DNA of 64,000 nt from Chalara sp. BL73. Lineage: Eukaryota > Ascomycota > Leotiomycetes > Helotiales. The position numbers and the translations under genes are program-made. Shown here one piece after another: positions 25,944 through 37,555 of the stretch (position 1 is the first letter of the stretch; each line of letters starts with the position of its first letter). The stretch is taken from the NCBI GenBank assembly GCA_918026815.1, contig CAKJVC010000066.1, forward strand, positions 434,001-498,000, given 5' to 3'. The notes beneath the pieces were generated by a model that worked only from the letters and a program-made list of their open reading frames with translations, did not search any database and had not been told where the DNA came from.

Positions 25944-26526
25944 GCCCTGTCTCCAGTCTTGGCACTATGACCCCTGCTCTTTGGTTTCGAGATATTCGAC
26001 AGGGCTAGACTAGTTATCTGTGATACATAGTAGGTAATTCACTGCGTGGTTTGTGCTTAATGTTGAGGTCTTGACGTGAACTAAAGTCAAACTTCAGTGG
26101 TTTAGTGGATAGATTCGGGCACATAACAGATTGCTGCAAGGGGTAACCGGTTAGGTAACAAGGCGAAGTTGGCCTGACGAAGGCTGAAGAAGGAACCATT
26201 TTGTTGACTACAATGGTTTAAGACCCTGCATGGTTTCTAGCAGCACTCTCTGTTTCAGACCAGCCTAAGATAGTTGTTCGGGAGTTCCAAATAAAGTGCT
26301 ATCTCCCAAGATCTGGAACAACAGAAAATCCATAATGTGGGCCCTTAGATTGGAGATTAAATGTGACCACGAATATAGACAATCTGGGTTTCTATACTTC
26401 GAGCGCCGAAATTTCAACATATCATTGTGATAATACAGCAAGAACTATAGTCTAGCAGCTGAACTTCGATAGTTCATTATTTACTATTCATCGGCCTGGG
26501 AGGAGGCAGAAAGTACTTGCATCATG
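25944..26526. other. intergenic
   Basis: About 580 bp between the phosphatase-like start and the Spo7 3' end; no supported gene. Confidence 0.5.
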
Positions 26527-27891
26527 CTAAATCTGCTTTGCTACCCTACCTGAAGGCTTTCGTGCTGGGCTGTCACCGGTTTTGGAGGATCTTAATGACC
26601 GAATAGAATCTCCATCTCCTGGCGTGCCTGGCCGTTCACTGTCTAATGAGGAGACGCTGGTAAAGCTGTTTTCTCGCGCAAGAGGAGAATGAACGTCTGG
26701 TGTTGCCGAGCCAGAGCCCGAAGATGTAAGCTTCTGTACCCTGCTGGCCGTCGTCTTCCTCTTCCTCCTTTCTGGAGCCGTTGAGCCACTTGAGCCACCG
26801 CGACGAAGGCGTCCTTCTGCTTGAGCGTCCTCAATTTCTGTGCTAGGAGTGGTGCTACGAGATGAATTCCGAGAGTGAGAGCCTCCTGCAGTGACGCTTC
26901 TGGTACGCTTGTGGTCTGATTGAACACTGCTATGGCGATGCACATGATGATGCGTTTTCTCAACATCAGTCGTTTTCCCTCTTCTCCACCCACGATACCC
27001 TGTCCACCATAACCAACCACCCTGCTGCTTTGCCAAACTACGATCTTGCTCCTTGATCTTTTTCCGCAGCACAGCGCGTCGTTCGTTTTCTTTCTCCCAG
27101 TACTCAGTTCGGTAGATATCCCAGTTTTCCCGGAAATTGGGTGAAAAGGGCTTGGGTAGCAATAATAGCTTTATATAGTCACCTCCAGGAGACAGATCCT
27201 CCTCGTAGCCCGTCGTGCCATCGTTCTCGTGTATATTAGGTAGCGCTGGATGCCCTCCACGAGTTGATTTCTCAGATTCCGCCAACTGAGAATGGTTCAC
27301 ATATCGATATGAGCTCCCGCTATTACCATGAAAGAGTCCATAGGAGAATAGGAAGGACACCGTCGACAACAGCTCCCTCCACCATGACTGCTTTATCACT
27401 ACCAGCTTACAGTTGAACCCCCTCAACCCACGATTTGTAGTCCAAACCCAGCGCCTGGGCCAGCGGATCCCTCGTTCCCACTGTCCGGTTCCCCAAACCA
27501 GTATTCCGGTGACAATCCCACCCATAAAGCATACCTTCTCCGTCACCTCGATAACCCAGTATACGGAACCACCAACGCCACTACCATCTTCTCTTGGTGC
27601 CAGGAACAAAGCATACCCAAAGTATAAGATCCACAAGCCAAGTAGCGTCAGGAAAAAGGTATGCTGTCGCCTTCTACTTCGCAGCTGCAGCCATTGCGCA
27701 CGTAAAGAGGCCTCTAAAATCAGCAGGTTAAGGTATATCTGCGGAGGCGATGAAGGCAGAGAGGCTAAAGGGTCTTTCAGAGAGCTGGTCGTCGGAGGCG
27801 TGTCGGAATCTACGATGAGTGTCGTCGCTGGTATCGGATATGCGTTTCCTGGAGGAGGCGCTCCTTTCACTATCTGGTCCAGGTCTGCCAT
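26527..27891 (-). CDS. SPO7: Spo7-like regulatory subunit of the Nem1-Spo7 phosphatase
   Basis: A single uninterrupted exon encodes 454 aa. The Spo7 core is at the N-terminus: PPQIYLNLLILEASLRAQWL, then two membrane segments, FFLTLLGLWILYFGYALFLA (about 82-101) and a second around VCFMGGIVTGILVWGTG (about 124-140). RWVWTTNRGLRGFN follows, then a cytosolic stretch with PKPFSPNFRENWDIYRTEYW, a Spo7 hallmark. The last 200 residues are basic and Ser-rich, longer than in budding yeast, as is usual in filamentous fungi. Spo7 holds Nem1 at the nuclear/ER membrane, and the complex dephosphorylates the phosphatidate phosphatase Pah1, controlling lipid synthesis and nuclear shape. The start MADLDQ follows an AT-rich leader. 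Confidence 0.92.
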   Translation of the reverse strand: MADLDQIVKGAPPPGNAYPIPATTLIVDSDTPPTTSSLKDPLASLPSSPPQIYLNLLILEASLRAQWLQLRSRRRQHTFFLTLLGLWILYFGYALFLAPREDGSGVGGSVYWVIEVTEKVCFMGGIVTGILVWGTGQWERGIRWPRRWVWTTNRGLRGFNCKLVVIKQSWWRELLSTVSFLFSYGLFHGNSGSSYRYVNHSQLAESEKSTRGGHPALPNIHENDGTTGYEEDLSPGGDYIKLLLLPKPFSPNFRENWDIYRTEYWEKENERRAVLRKKIKEQDRSLAKQQGGWLWWTGYRGWRRGKTTDVEKTHHHVHRHSSVQSDHKRTRSVTAGGSHSRNSSRSTTPSTEIEDAQAEGRLRRGGSSGSTAPERRKRKTTASRVQKLTSSGSGSATPDVHSPLARENSFTSVSSLDSERPGTPGDGDSIRSLRSSKTGDSPARKPSGRVAKQI

Positions 27892-28249
27892 GGCAATTAA
27901 ACCTCTAAAGAGCTCTTCTTAAGGAATGATCATGACTGTCGCGCCGATTGGGTCACAGACTGTCGCAAGCTACGCCATGCAGCCTACGGCAAGTGCGCAA
28001 TAGAAAAAATGATAACCTGCACACTTTTCAATCTCAGATGTCTTGATGGTTTAAGGGTTCTCGTAAACGCTGTGGCTGATTAGAAAGCTTGCTTTCTTAC
28101 TAAAGTCAGAACCCAGTGTGTGGGGGCACGTGATGCCGAAAATTGGTGGTTGAGGGCTCAATCCGAATCATGTGACTTAAAAAAGAGTAGTCAGGTGACA
28201 GGTCTTTTGCACGGGTCGTTTACAGGTCAGTGCGTTAGCTGCGAACGCT
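27892..28249. other. Spo7 upstream region
   Basis: About 360 bp, containing CACGTGAT at about 28128 and a stretch leading into the repeat patch. No gene. Confidence 0.5.
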
Positions 28250-28290
28250 GAGCGCAGCGAAATAGGGGGGCTTGGGGGCTTAGCCCCCAA
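28250..28290. repeat. GC hairpin module A
   Basis: Starts GAGCGCAGCGAA and ends with the perfect inverted repeat GGGGGCTTAGCCCCC. The same arrangement recurs at 28673 and 28731. Confidence 0.8.
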
Positions 28291-28459
28291 TTTACAGGCT
28301 CTTGAATCATTTACAGGCTCTTGAATCATTTACAGGCTCTTGAATCATTTACAGGCTCTTGAATCATTTACAGGCTCTTGAATCATTTACAGGCTCTTGA
28401 ATCATTTACAGGCTCTTGAATCATTTACAGGCTCTTGAATCATTTACAGGCTCTTGAAA
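28291..28459 (+). repeat. 19-bp minisatellite, 8 full units plus a partial unit
   Basis: The unit TTTACAGGCTCTTGAATCA begins at 28291 and repeats exactly every 19 bp. Eight full copies are followed by a 17-bp partial copy that ends where the MITE begins. Confidence 0.95.
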
Positions 28460-28617
28460 TACAGTAAAGTGCAAATTGTCTCGACACTTTTTTTATGCTA
28501 ACGCGGTTGTTTCAGGGAAGTAAAAATGCGTACATTAAAACCTGCAGCCCTGAAACTGCGTATATTACAGTTACGCTAGCAGAAAAAGAGTGTCGAGACT
28601 TTTTGCACTTTACTGTA
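28460..28617. mobile_element. 158-bp mariner-type MITE with TA ends
   Basis: Both ends read TACAGTAAAGTGCAAA inward. The terminal inverted repeats extend about 44 bp with a few mismatches; both arms carry GTCTCGACACT and end near GCTAACG / GCTAGCG. TA dinucleotides at both ends fit the TA target duplication of Tc1/mariner elements. There is no coding capacity; a second short inverted pair, GTTTCAGGG / CCCTGAAAC, lies inside. It splits two related minisatellite blocks. Confidence 0.85.
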
Positions 28618-28655
28618 CTTACAGGCCTTTGGACTACTTTACAGGCTTTTGGACT
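28618..28655 (+). repeat. diverged minisatellite units right of the MITE
   Basis: Two 19-bp units of the type CTTTACAGGCTTTTGGACT, related to but distinct from the left-hand unit, lie immediately after the MITE. Confidence 0.7.
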
Positions 28656-28672
28656 TTGATACTTTCGACTCT

Positions 28673-28702
28673 GAGCGCAGCGAAGTTTGGGGGCTTGCCC
28701 CC
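28673..28702. repeat. GC hairpin module B
   Basis: GAGCGCAGCGAAG followed by the perfect inverted repeat GGGGGCTTGCCCCC. Confidence 0.8.
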
Positions 28703-28730
28703 TTATAAACCTTTAAAACACCTTATATTC

Positions 28731-28769
28731 GAGCGCAGCGAGGCTCGGGGGTTTGGGGGCTTGCCCCCA
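28731..28769. repeat. GC hairpin module C
   Basis: GAGCGCAGCGAGG followed by a G-rich spacer and GGGGGCTTGCCCCC. Confidence 0.8.
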
Positions 28770-29514
28770 TATAAAAACGTGATATCACTAAATAAAAGCA
28801 ACCTTTCTATTCTCGATCGTTACACCTAACGAGCGCCTTTATTGCTGATGAGGGCCAATAAAGGGAGTCACATGGATACTCGGCCCAAGCGTAAAACTGC
28901 ATAAGACTACAGTACTGCTTTATTACATACCGGAGAACCTGTAGACTTTCTGTGACGCGCTGTATGTACATATAATCTCAAATATTCAAGCATATGCTAT
29001 TTTTAGATTATATTACCATTTAATAGTTATAGCAATTGGAGGTTTCTTATTCAAATGTGTGCAGCGCGTCCTTTTATGTTGCGTCATGTCTTGATGGACA
29101 TTGACCGGATTTAAAGAAAGTCCACGTCCGACAACTCACTATTTCGGGACCGGACGAAACTTTGATGCGAATGCGAAGCAGCAACATTTGAAGCGCCATT
29201 AGAAGTCTACGAATCACATAGTGCCAAACTCCTTACCGGGATTGTCGATTGGTCTCGCCGTTATCATTTTATCTCCTAGATGTGTGTCAGTACATCCGCC
29301 ACGTACATAAGAGCTGCCTGCGCGCCGCCCTCTAAACACAACATAAGTCAATAGATTCCTGGGAGGCGGTTTATCTGTCTCTCATCAATCGTCTTTCAAG
29401 TTGTATCAAGCACCATATCTGCCTTCGCTTCTGCGAACAATACCTGATATCTTCACGGCTCGATCGCCATTTGCACCTTTGCGCCTCCTCCCTCAAACGA
29501 ACACATATTCCACC
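28770..29514. other. intergenic, hydrolase upstream region
   Basis: About 745 bp without a supported gene; it presumably contains the promoter of the hydrolase gene. Confidence 0.5.
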
Positions 29515-31153
29515 ATGTCTTCGGTAAATGTAAGTCTCTTGCCTCTCAATTACTGGCGCACTCAATTCCGAAATAAGAGCCAATACTGATGTGAGACGGC
29601 AGTCGGAACCTCCAGCCGGCCGTGGCCAGCAGCCTGTTTTAGCATCGCAACGAGCCAAAAACTCTGAAACTCCTGTACAAAGGACAGCCTATTTCCCGCT
29701 CGGATACAAGGAGGCAGCCAGTCAATGGTGGGCCGGTATATCGCCCGCCGTTGCCGAACACACCGTGATGTCGTACATTCCTTATCTCCAAAAACCTCCA
29801 ACGCACACACAGACTGGATCCGCGCCAGTCTCCAAGAGCCCATCGTTATCGTCTATCAATAACGACCCAGCCAGAGAGTCTGCGCCATTTCGAACCACCT
29901 CGATAAATGACCCATATGGACCTAGGTCATGGCATTCGAACCTGGTCAAATTGAGCGGCCGAGATAGAGCGCTCAACGAGTTCTCTGTCCAAAGGGATGG
30001 GGAGAAGGTACAAGAGAACTTGGTAATGCTGCATGGGTATGGAGCGGGTCTCGGTTTTTTTTACAAGAATTTTGAGGGTTTGAGTAGAGTAGAGGGGTGG
30101 AAAATTTATGCACTAGACATGTTGGGAATGGGAAGATCTAGTCGACCACCGTTCAAAATACATGCCAAGGATCAGCAAGGCAAAATTACAGAAGCAGAGG
30201 ATTGGTTCATAGATGCGCTGGAAGAATGGCGAGTAGTAAAGAAGATCGACAAATTCACACTCCTGGGCCATAGTATGGGAGGCTATATGGCGGTTGCGTA
30301 CGCTCTTAAATACCCAGGGCATCTCAACAAGCTCATTCTCGCATCCCCAGTAGGCATCCCAGAAGATCCATATGCAATGCAAGCGGACATGCCTGAGCCG
30401 GAAGAATCAACCATGGTTAACGAGTTCACTCAAGACCAGGAAGATGTTGTTGCCCAAAACGGCTCCGCGAAGAAACCTGGAGATAACAACAATTTCATGA
30501 ACGCCCGCTCCAAAGTTACCACAGCTAAAAAGAGCAAGGATCCTCCACGGAAGCCATTACCAAAATGGCTCACCTACCTCTGGGACGCGAACATCTCCCC
30601 GTTTAGTATTGTACGATGGACTGGACCTTTAGGGCCTCGATTCGTATCTGGCTGGACATCACGTCGCTTCTCTCATCTGCCAGAGAACGAGTCCGAGGCT
30701 CTACACAACTACGCATATTCTCTTTTTAAACAACGCGGAAGTGGGGAATATGCTCTTGCATATATTCTCGCTCCTGGAGCTTTTGCCCGGAGCCCCTTGA
30801 TCCGTAGAATCAATGGAGTTGGGCGACAAAACCTTCCCCCAGTATCCTCCTCGAACTCTTCTACTTCTCTGACGAAGGAAACGGGCTTCCCGATTGTGAT
30901 GATGTATGGTGAGCATGACTGGATGGATATTGCTGGCGGATATGCTGCCGAGCAGAAGCTGAAGGAAGAGAAGGCTAGATCCCTGAGCAATGCTACCACT
31001 GAGGAGAGAAAGAGCGAAAATGGGTCAGCGAAGGTTGTGATAATTCAGAAAGCTGGCCATCATCTTTATTTGGACGGCTGGGAACAATTCAACCAGGTAA
31101 TGAGAGAAGAGATGCGTGAGACATCAAAACATACCTTAGCTCAGAGAAAATAA
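29515..31153 (+). CDS. alpha/beta-hydrolase of the ABHD4/ABHD5 (CGI-58, Cld1) type
   Basis: A tiny first exon, 29515..29529 (MSSVN), is joined to exon 2 at 29603..31153, giving 521 aa. Another in-frame donor at 29524 would give 519 aa. The core fold starts at NLVMLHGYGAGLGFFYKNFE (oxyanion region). It holds the nucleophile elbow LLGHSMGGYMA (Ser near residue 229), MMYGEHDWMDI for the acid, and HHLYLD near the end, the H-x4-D motif of the CGI-58/ICT1 group. A 40-residue basic linker (KKSKDPPRKPLPKWL) sits in the lid region. Yeast relatives are Cld1, a mitochondrial cardiolipin phospholipase, and Ict1, a lysophosphatidate acyltransferase. Which reaction applies here cannot be told from sequence alone. 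Confidence 0.85.
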
Positions 31154-32347
31154 GTTTTCAAGGCTGTAGGTTACAGAAGGGAGTTTCATATTCCGGCAAG
31201 GGAGAAGTTCTTCTAGTGCCAAGGTAAAGGCATGGCAGGGCGTTATGGGTAAAAGGCATTTGGGATGAGATAATTTACAATGTAATAACAAACAGCAAGA
31301 GGCTCTTGGTTGGCGCTCGGGATAGACACATGTAGATCAGATATGATCATCTATCAATTCCAGCACGTCTCATTTGCTCGCAGGTCCGACTCAAGGCGCG
31401 GGCAACCAAAGTACAGCGCGTCCAAGCTGCAGCCTACTGACTGCATCGAAATTGAGCAGCTACGGTGCAGTTCTGATGCAATCGCCGAGGCGAAGTAAGG
31501 GTGGAAGATGCTCCAATGGACCAGATGAGTAGCACATATGTGATATGTGACACCGTCTGAAAAACAAGCCAGACACGGATGGTCAGGCACTAATATAGGC
31601 AGACATGACCGCGTTTACTTCTAATCGCTACTGACCTACCGTCAAGTCAATTCAATTCATTTTGATGCACCGTGCCTCGACAGCTTTTCGCGGCCCACTG
31701 ACGTGATATTCTTCTTTCTGACCGAAATCAATACTGCACCTATACCCAGCCATAGCCGCCGAAGACGCGGGTACATATGATGGTCTCGGGGTGTTCGGAG
31801 TCTAGAAGTACCACGCCCGGCCCATAAAATAATCGGAACATTCACCGATTGGGTGCATCTTCGCGGCCGAAGCTAGCCCCGCTCGGCAAGACGCAATCAA
31901 GGCGCATGGATCTGACCAGTCAGTGGTCGTGGGAGATATCCACCCTGAACTCATTGCTCGTACGGGCTCCACGCCAAGCATCACTTACAAAACAAGTGGC
32001 TTTCAAAGACAACTACTACGAAACTACTATACATTTATACTTTGTCATTAATCAGCGAGCACCACACTAAACAATATTGATTAGGGATGCTTATGCAATG
32101 AGGCCTTGTTCCTGATTAATGCAACTGTCTGAACCTCCCTGCCCCGCAAAGGCTTGTTTCGATCTGCCGAGCTAAGGGCGGGTATACATTACCCAGCTGC
32201 TAGAAGCTCTTACAGCACAATAAAGCATCTCTCTTTTTAATCTGCGAATCCCCAAGCCTCGACTACTTTTCAACGCTTTCGAGAGAATTAACGGTTCGAC
32301 CGGTTTTGTTGACAGATATCTTGAGAAGAAGAAAGTATACCTGCAAG
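31154..32347. other. intergenic
   Basis: About 1.2 kb between two plus-strand genes. Only short ORFs; none shows a domain. Confidence 0.5.
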
Positions 32348-33708
32348 ATGACGAAGACGATACTTGTCTTGGGCGGTGCCTACGCCGGGTTGACGGTGAC
32401 CCATACGTGAGTATCCCTGCCTGGTTGAAGCCATTTTTAACGGTTGGTATATCCAGGCTCCTGAAAAAGACACTGTCCACCGTCAAGGACTACAAGATTG
32501 TCTTGGTCGCTCCAGAGACTGAGCTCTATATGAATATGGCATCTGTTAGAGGTGGGCACCTGTTCCCGGCCGCAGCATCAAGCCTATACTAACTCATGTC
32601 TAGGTATCATCCCAGGACAATTTGGTGACGAAAAGGTACCTTCATCATTCTTCAACCACCTTCTGCACCCAAACTAACCTGCCACCACAGCTCTTCCAGA
32701 AGACGGCCCCAGGATTCGCACAATATAACAGGGCTCTTTTTGAGCAGATCGAGGGTTCGGCAACCTCCCTCGATCCCACAGCCAAGGCCGTCACCGTGTC
32801 CACCCCGTCCGGCGAGAAGACCTTAAACTACGACATCCTCATCCTAACCACCGGCTCGCGAACTGCCTCAGGTGCTGTACCCTGGAAGCCAAACCCCAAA
32901 GGCACACAAGCCACCAAAGACGATCTGCACCTCGTACAGGGGCAAGTAGGGGCCGCAAAGAGCATCGCGGTCGGTGGTGCCGGCGCCACAGGCACAGAAA
33001 CTGTAGGAGAACTAGCGTTCGAGTATGGAAACAAGAAGGAGATCACGCTGATCACGTCCGGGGCGGTTTTAGACGGCCAAGTGCCAGGCAATGTCTCGAA
33101 AGCGGCAGCGGATCAGCTTCAGAGCATGGGAGTGAAGATCGTGCCCAATACACGCATCACCTCCACCCAGAAGCTGGAGAGCGGTCAGACGGAGTTGACA
33201 CTCAGTAACGGCGAGAAGAAGGTGGTTGACCTGTATCTTCCGACCGGAGGTGTGACTCCAAATAGCGAGTATATCCCGAGGCACCTGCTCAACGAGAAGG
33301 GCTTTGTCAAGGTCGACGATTACCTGCGGGTGAAAGATGTCAAGGACGTTTGGGCCGCCGGCGACATCACGGACCTCGATTTCGCGCAATACGTGTATGC
33401 GGATAAACAGGCTAACGCACTGGCAAAGAACCTGGATCTAGTGCTGAAAGGCAAAGAGCCGGTCGTGTACAAGCATGGTGGTGAACGAATCATAGCTGTG
33501 ACACTGGGCAGAAGCAAGGGAACTGGATGGGGGGGTAGCTTCAAGCTCCCCAGCCTTGTAGTTTGGTGGCTAAGTAAGTATTGTCACTTGCCTGATTCTT
33601 TGAAGTGACTTTCGCGTTCGATCTGGACGAAATGCTAACCACTTTACAGAGGGCCGTCACCTTGGCACAAACCACTTGGCAAGTTTTGCCTCAGGATCCA
33701 AGTTCTAG
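32348..33708 (+). CDS. AIF/AMID-like FAD-dependent NAD(P)H oxidoreductase
   Basis: Five exons: 32348..32406, 32457..32551, 32604..32635, 32691..33573 and 33650..33708, which sum to 376 codons (375 aa). The N-terminus has the FAD-binding turn ILVLGGAYAGLTV. Residues around 165-180 carry the NAD(P)H-binding motif IAVGGAGATGTETVGELA. The second FAD motif is VWAAGDITDLDFAQ, followed by a short C-terminal segment GRHLGTNHLASF. This order defines the pyridine nucleotide-disulphide oxidoreductase fold of AMID/FSP1 (AIFM2)-like proteins, which reduce quinones or act as NADH oxidases. The first three exons are very short. There is no targeting peptide, so a cytosolic or lipid-droplet location is more likely than mitochondrial, by inference. 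Confidence 0.88.
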
Positions 33709-35342
33709 ATGGGACGCCACCCACCTGATTTTCTTGCTTGCAAAGGACAGATGACTAGTTCGGATTTTGCTTATACCCAGTTTCCATAGCATATACATGC
33801 TGGGCGTTCTTTGCTATTCAAGTACGTAATGGTGAGCGGTGTTTAGACAGTTCGTTTAGCAATTAAAGATACCTGGCCATTAGATTGTATTTTTCTATTG
33901 TGAACAGCCATGGACTAGTTGAATGCACATCCCTTCTCTTGAATTCAAAATCTGTTAAGCCGAGTCTCGGGCCCACGGATCGAAAAGCAATGAATTCTTT
34001 TTGCGCAGCCAGGCGTATTGGTACACTAATACTCTCATGTCAAGAAAACACGGTCGAAATCAAGATAGCTATCGCACCAGAATCTGGAAAACAGCCAGCA
34101 TTTGGGTAGCAGGGGCATCCAAGTGAGCCGCCCTTGTACTGTACAGTTCGGACGGCAGGCGGCCAAACCACTCAAAGAAATTCATGAATGGGGTACAACC
34201 AACGTTCTCACCGGGCTATCAAGGGTCGAAGGCGGCGACGTGCCCAGAAGGTGTGCCCAGCAATCCTGGGGTATGTCCTATTCCCTCGCTTTTGCAAAGC
34301 TTATGCTATCGAGAATCTCGCAGGGTGCAGAAGCCAGAAGGGGTGAAAGGTCCATTTGAAAAGACGCCATTACTCTCCAAGGGGTCCGGCAAATCTTTCA
34401 TGTCGTAAACGTGATCCAAATACCAAGACCCCTTTATACTGAAATCGGTGCCGACCATCTACTTGCTCTTCCGTGAGATATGAAAGGTGGTCGAGGCCGA
34501 GCCAAGTAAGCCGTTGCCGCCATTCATTTTCTCGCTTATCGTGGTCGCACTTCAGACTATATATGATCGCCTCTGGAAGCTCACCTTGTAGATGAGGCTT
34601 TGATGAAGGTGCCCGATCATGAAGTCTTTGGCTGTGACGGTATTTGGTCATACTCTATGCTTGCCATGTTTGCAAGGAGAAGACATGGTGTTGATTGATA
34701 ATGCACTGTGATGGCAGTGTCATAGATGGTAAATCTGTGGATAGTAGAAATAATGTGACAAGCAAGGCCCGCGTAGTCATCTTGAATGGTCCAGCACATC
34801 TGTAAGGACTCGGTGACGTTTGGTGACTATTCGTACACGATTGTTGATGGCTCATCTTAGTGCTAGTCATGCCGAGTACAATCAACAAACCTTGGAACCT
34901 ATCAGATCATGCTTTCGCTCAATGTCTGCACATAAATGTTATTGCTTACTCGAGGCATATCATATCAGTAGCAAGTTGGCGTCCATATCTTTCATATAAT
35001 CCCGGCGCAATGAGGCAGAAATTGTGAGTTACGGGCAATTAACATGTAGCACAAAGAAAATAAAAAACGGGGCGGTTAACGAAATTGCCTTACTTGAGGT
35101 AGAGGAGCCTTCTTGGGGTGATCGTAAAACAGAAAGTTATAAGAGCAGACCGAATGGCTGCAAGTAATATATGTATAGGTCATAGGTGCGATACTCTAGC
35201 CTGCTCCACAGAGTCCTAATTAGAGGGGGTATGATAGAGGAGCGCTAACTTATGCAAGTCCAATTATATAAGCTATATGTTTTCTGCAATCATAATCCAT
35301 TAAGATTTCCACGCAATCCCTGTCTTCAAGCGTTGGTTTCCA
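33709..35342. other. intergenic between convergent genes
   Basis: 1.6 kb with only short overlapping ORFs and no recognised element. Confidence 0.5.
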
Positions 35343-37069
35343 TTAGACTGTTCCTGACTTCTCAGCATGTCCTGCTGGGAGAACCTCTTCAAGCGTTTCG
35401 CCAGTATTAATAATATCTTCCTCGACTGCCACATGATCCTTGATCTTGAGGAAGATGACGGGGGCTGCGATAACGAGTGATCCCATTAACAAAGCCCAGT
35501 TACTAGCGAACTCGGCCATGAAGGAAATAGGTCGAGCATCCAGGGACCACATAACAGCAGCTCCAGCAGATTGGATGCCTTTGTAGAACCCAACATAGTT
35601 TGCGGAGCGACGACCGGAGTTAGAAAGAGCACCCATAAACCTGCCATTTGTTAGCATGCCCATTTGGAAAATTTCGAGGAGAGAGCAAACCAGTAAACGG
35701 AAGCTTGCCAGAGGGAGTCATAGAAACCATAGAACATGTACAGGAACATGCCTCCAAGGTAACGATCCGACTCTGCCCAATCAACTGGCACCCAGCTCGG
35801 GTTTTTTTCGACATCAACAGTATCACGAGTATAACCCTTGGCAAAAGCATATCCGCCTCCCCAGATCGCCATGGTAGTGACGACCAGCATGGCCCAGCAG
35901 AGCTTAGCACGCATAGTTCGGCTGACCTTGCCCGTATCGAGAACGTAGCCGAGAATCAAAGCGCCGATGATCTGGGAGAGCCAGTAAAGACAGCTGTTCA
36001 ACGCCTTGGTACGGGTACTGTGTCGGGAGCCGTTGACAGCATTTTGTTGATAGGTGTAGAACCAATTGGAAGACCAAAACATGGGAAACAAAAGAAGGAC
36101 CCATGGAGAGTACTGAAGAGTCTCCCATAGACCGACCATCTCCGACGTAAAAGTTGGATTCTTCTTCAGAACGACGCGAGAACCATCATTTCGGATGACA
36201 GACTTAGCATCAACCAAAAAGAATGCGAGGAAACATCCAAAAGCCATCAAGATAATGAAGGCGATATATGTACCGTCACCAACCGTCTTGCTCGACGCAC
36301 TCACATTGAAGTTTTGGCCCAAAGGAATCTGCAGCCCAGTTAGTATGTTCCTGATAATCTGCCTTGCACGGTCTTTGAAAAATTGTCCTGTCGAAACTTA
36401 CCAAGGAACCGATGACCCCACCCAGGTTGAAGATTGCCCAGAACCAGGCGAAGTAACGACCTTTCTCGTTCTCTTGTGGGTATGAAATCATGATCGTGCC
36501 CTGCGCCGTCCATAGAAGACCTGCACAAACACCCAGTATAGCACCCGCAACAATATTGAATGCTCCAACCTTGGTGGAGTGCTCCGAAACAAGCAAGGCA
36601 ATGGCGTACAGAGCATAACCGCTTCCACCGAAAGCCAAGCACGCGCGAACGCCTAGCCAGTTGACGAAAACTCCTCCAAAGTAGCCAAAGACCGCAAAAG
36701 TCGAGTAGAGAGCAACATTCTACGAAAATTAGTTAGCGTCTGTTTCCTCCCCCTAGATAGGATATAATAGGCCAGTCATACCATATTATCGGCCGTCTTG
36801 TGGTTGGCTTTCCCACCGCCTCCCATTCCACCGAGGGCGTTGAACATGCCTGGGCACATAAAGCAGACCATGGCTACCATGAATAACTGGAACTTGGGCG
36901 AGGCGTACCATGGCAGCTTGAGCGGTCCGACCTTCAGCTGCTTGTAACGCCAACCTCCCGGAAGATGGAGCGGATCAACTCCGTCAGCATATGTTGGAGA
37001 AGTCACATCATAGGCCGCGACTGGCGAGCTAGCTGGGTTGAGCTCCAAATCTTTCTTCTCGTCTGCCAT
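35343..37069 (-). CDS. UNC93-like major facilitator membrane protein (DUF895)
   Basis: Four exons: 37069..36782, 36719..36402, 36328..35691 and 35640..35343, giving 513 aa. The cytosolic N-terminus contains DPLHLPGGWRYKQLKVG, then roughly eleven to twelve membrane segments. The first is LFMVAMVCFMCPGMFNALGG, with the family's glycine cluster. A conserved LLWTAQGTIMISYPQENEKG turn matches the MFS loop in fungal UNC93/DUF895 proteins. The C-terminus is acidic and polar. The family sits in plasma or organelle membranes; substrates are mostly unknown. Its closest characterised fungal relatives are annotated only as uncharacterised membrane proteins, so I give no symbol. Confidence 0.88.
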
Positions 37070-37531
37070 TTTGAACGACTGTCTGTGATATCCAATCGAA
37101 TCGAATCAAGCCAAGTAGAAGCAAGACAGATACTGTAGCTACAGCTTGGGGCGGCGGGTTGATGCTCAGGCAGGGTAGCTATGAAGAAGAGCCAACTCAA
37201 AGTCTTGAGGGACAAGCTCCTTTGGATGCGAGCGAAGTTTTGCGATGCGAAGCAGGCGATCGCAGCATAAGTAGTTATAGAAAAAGTCGAATAATGGGCG
37301 AGGCTTATCTGCCTATCCGGCCCTTTATTGGCAGCTTCTCCGCATTATTTGATCTTGGGGACCATGTTGAGGATGATGAGTGGTTGGTAGGGGAGGGATA
37401 GCTGCCCCCCTGTGCTGGTGGCTCCAGTGTGGCGGTCGGGGGGTTAGGGATGCATGCCAATCCTGTACCGTAGGCTACTGTATCATGGTTGCACCCTAGC
37501 TCCAAGCCTGACAATCATTTCGGAGGGGGGA

Positions 37532-37555
37532 CAGTGCCAGTGCCAGTGCCAGTGC
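37532..37555. repeat. hexanucleotide tandem repeat
   Basis: About four copies of AGTGCC in direct tandem. Confidence 0.85.

Noticed and set aside
28291..28459. CRISPR-like array
   Set aside because: Units are head-to-tail with no spacers in a fungal nuclear genome; it is a minisatellite.
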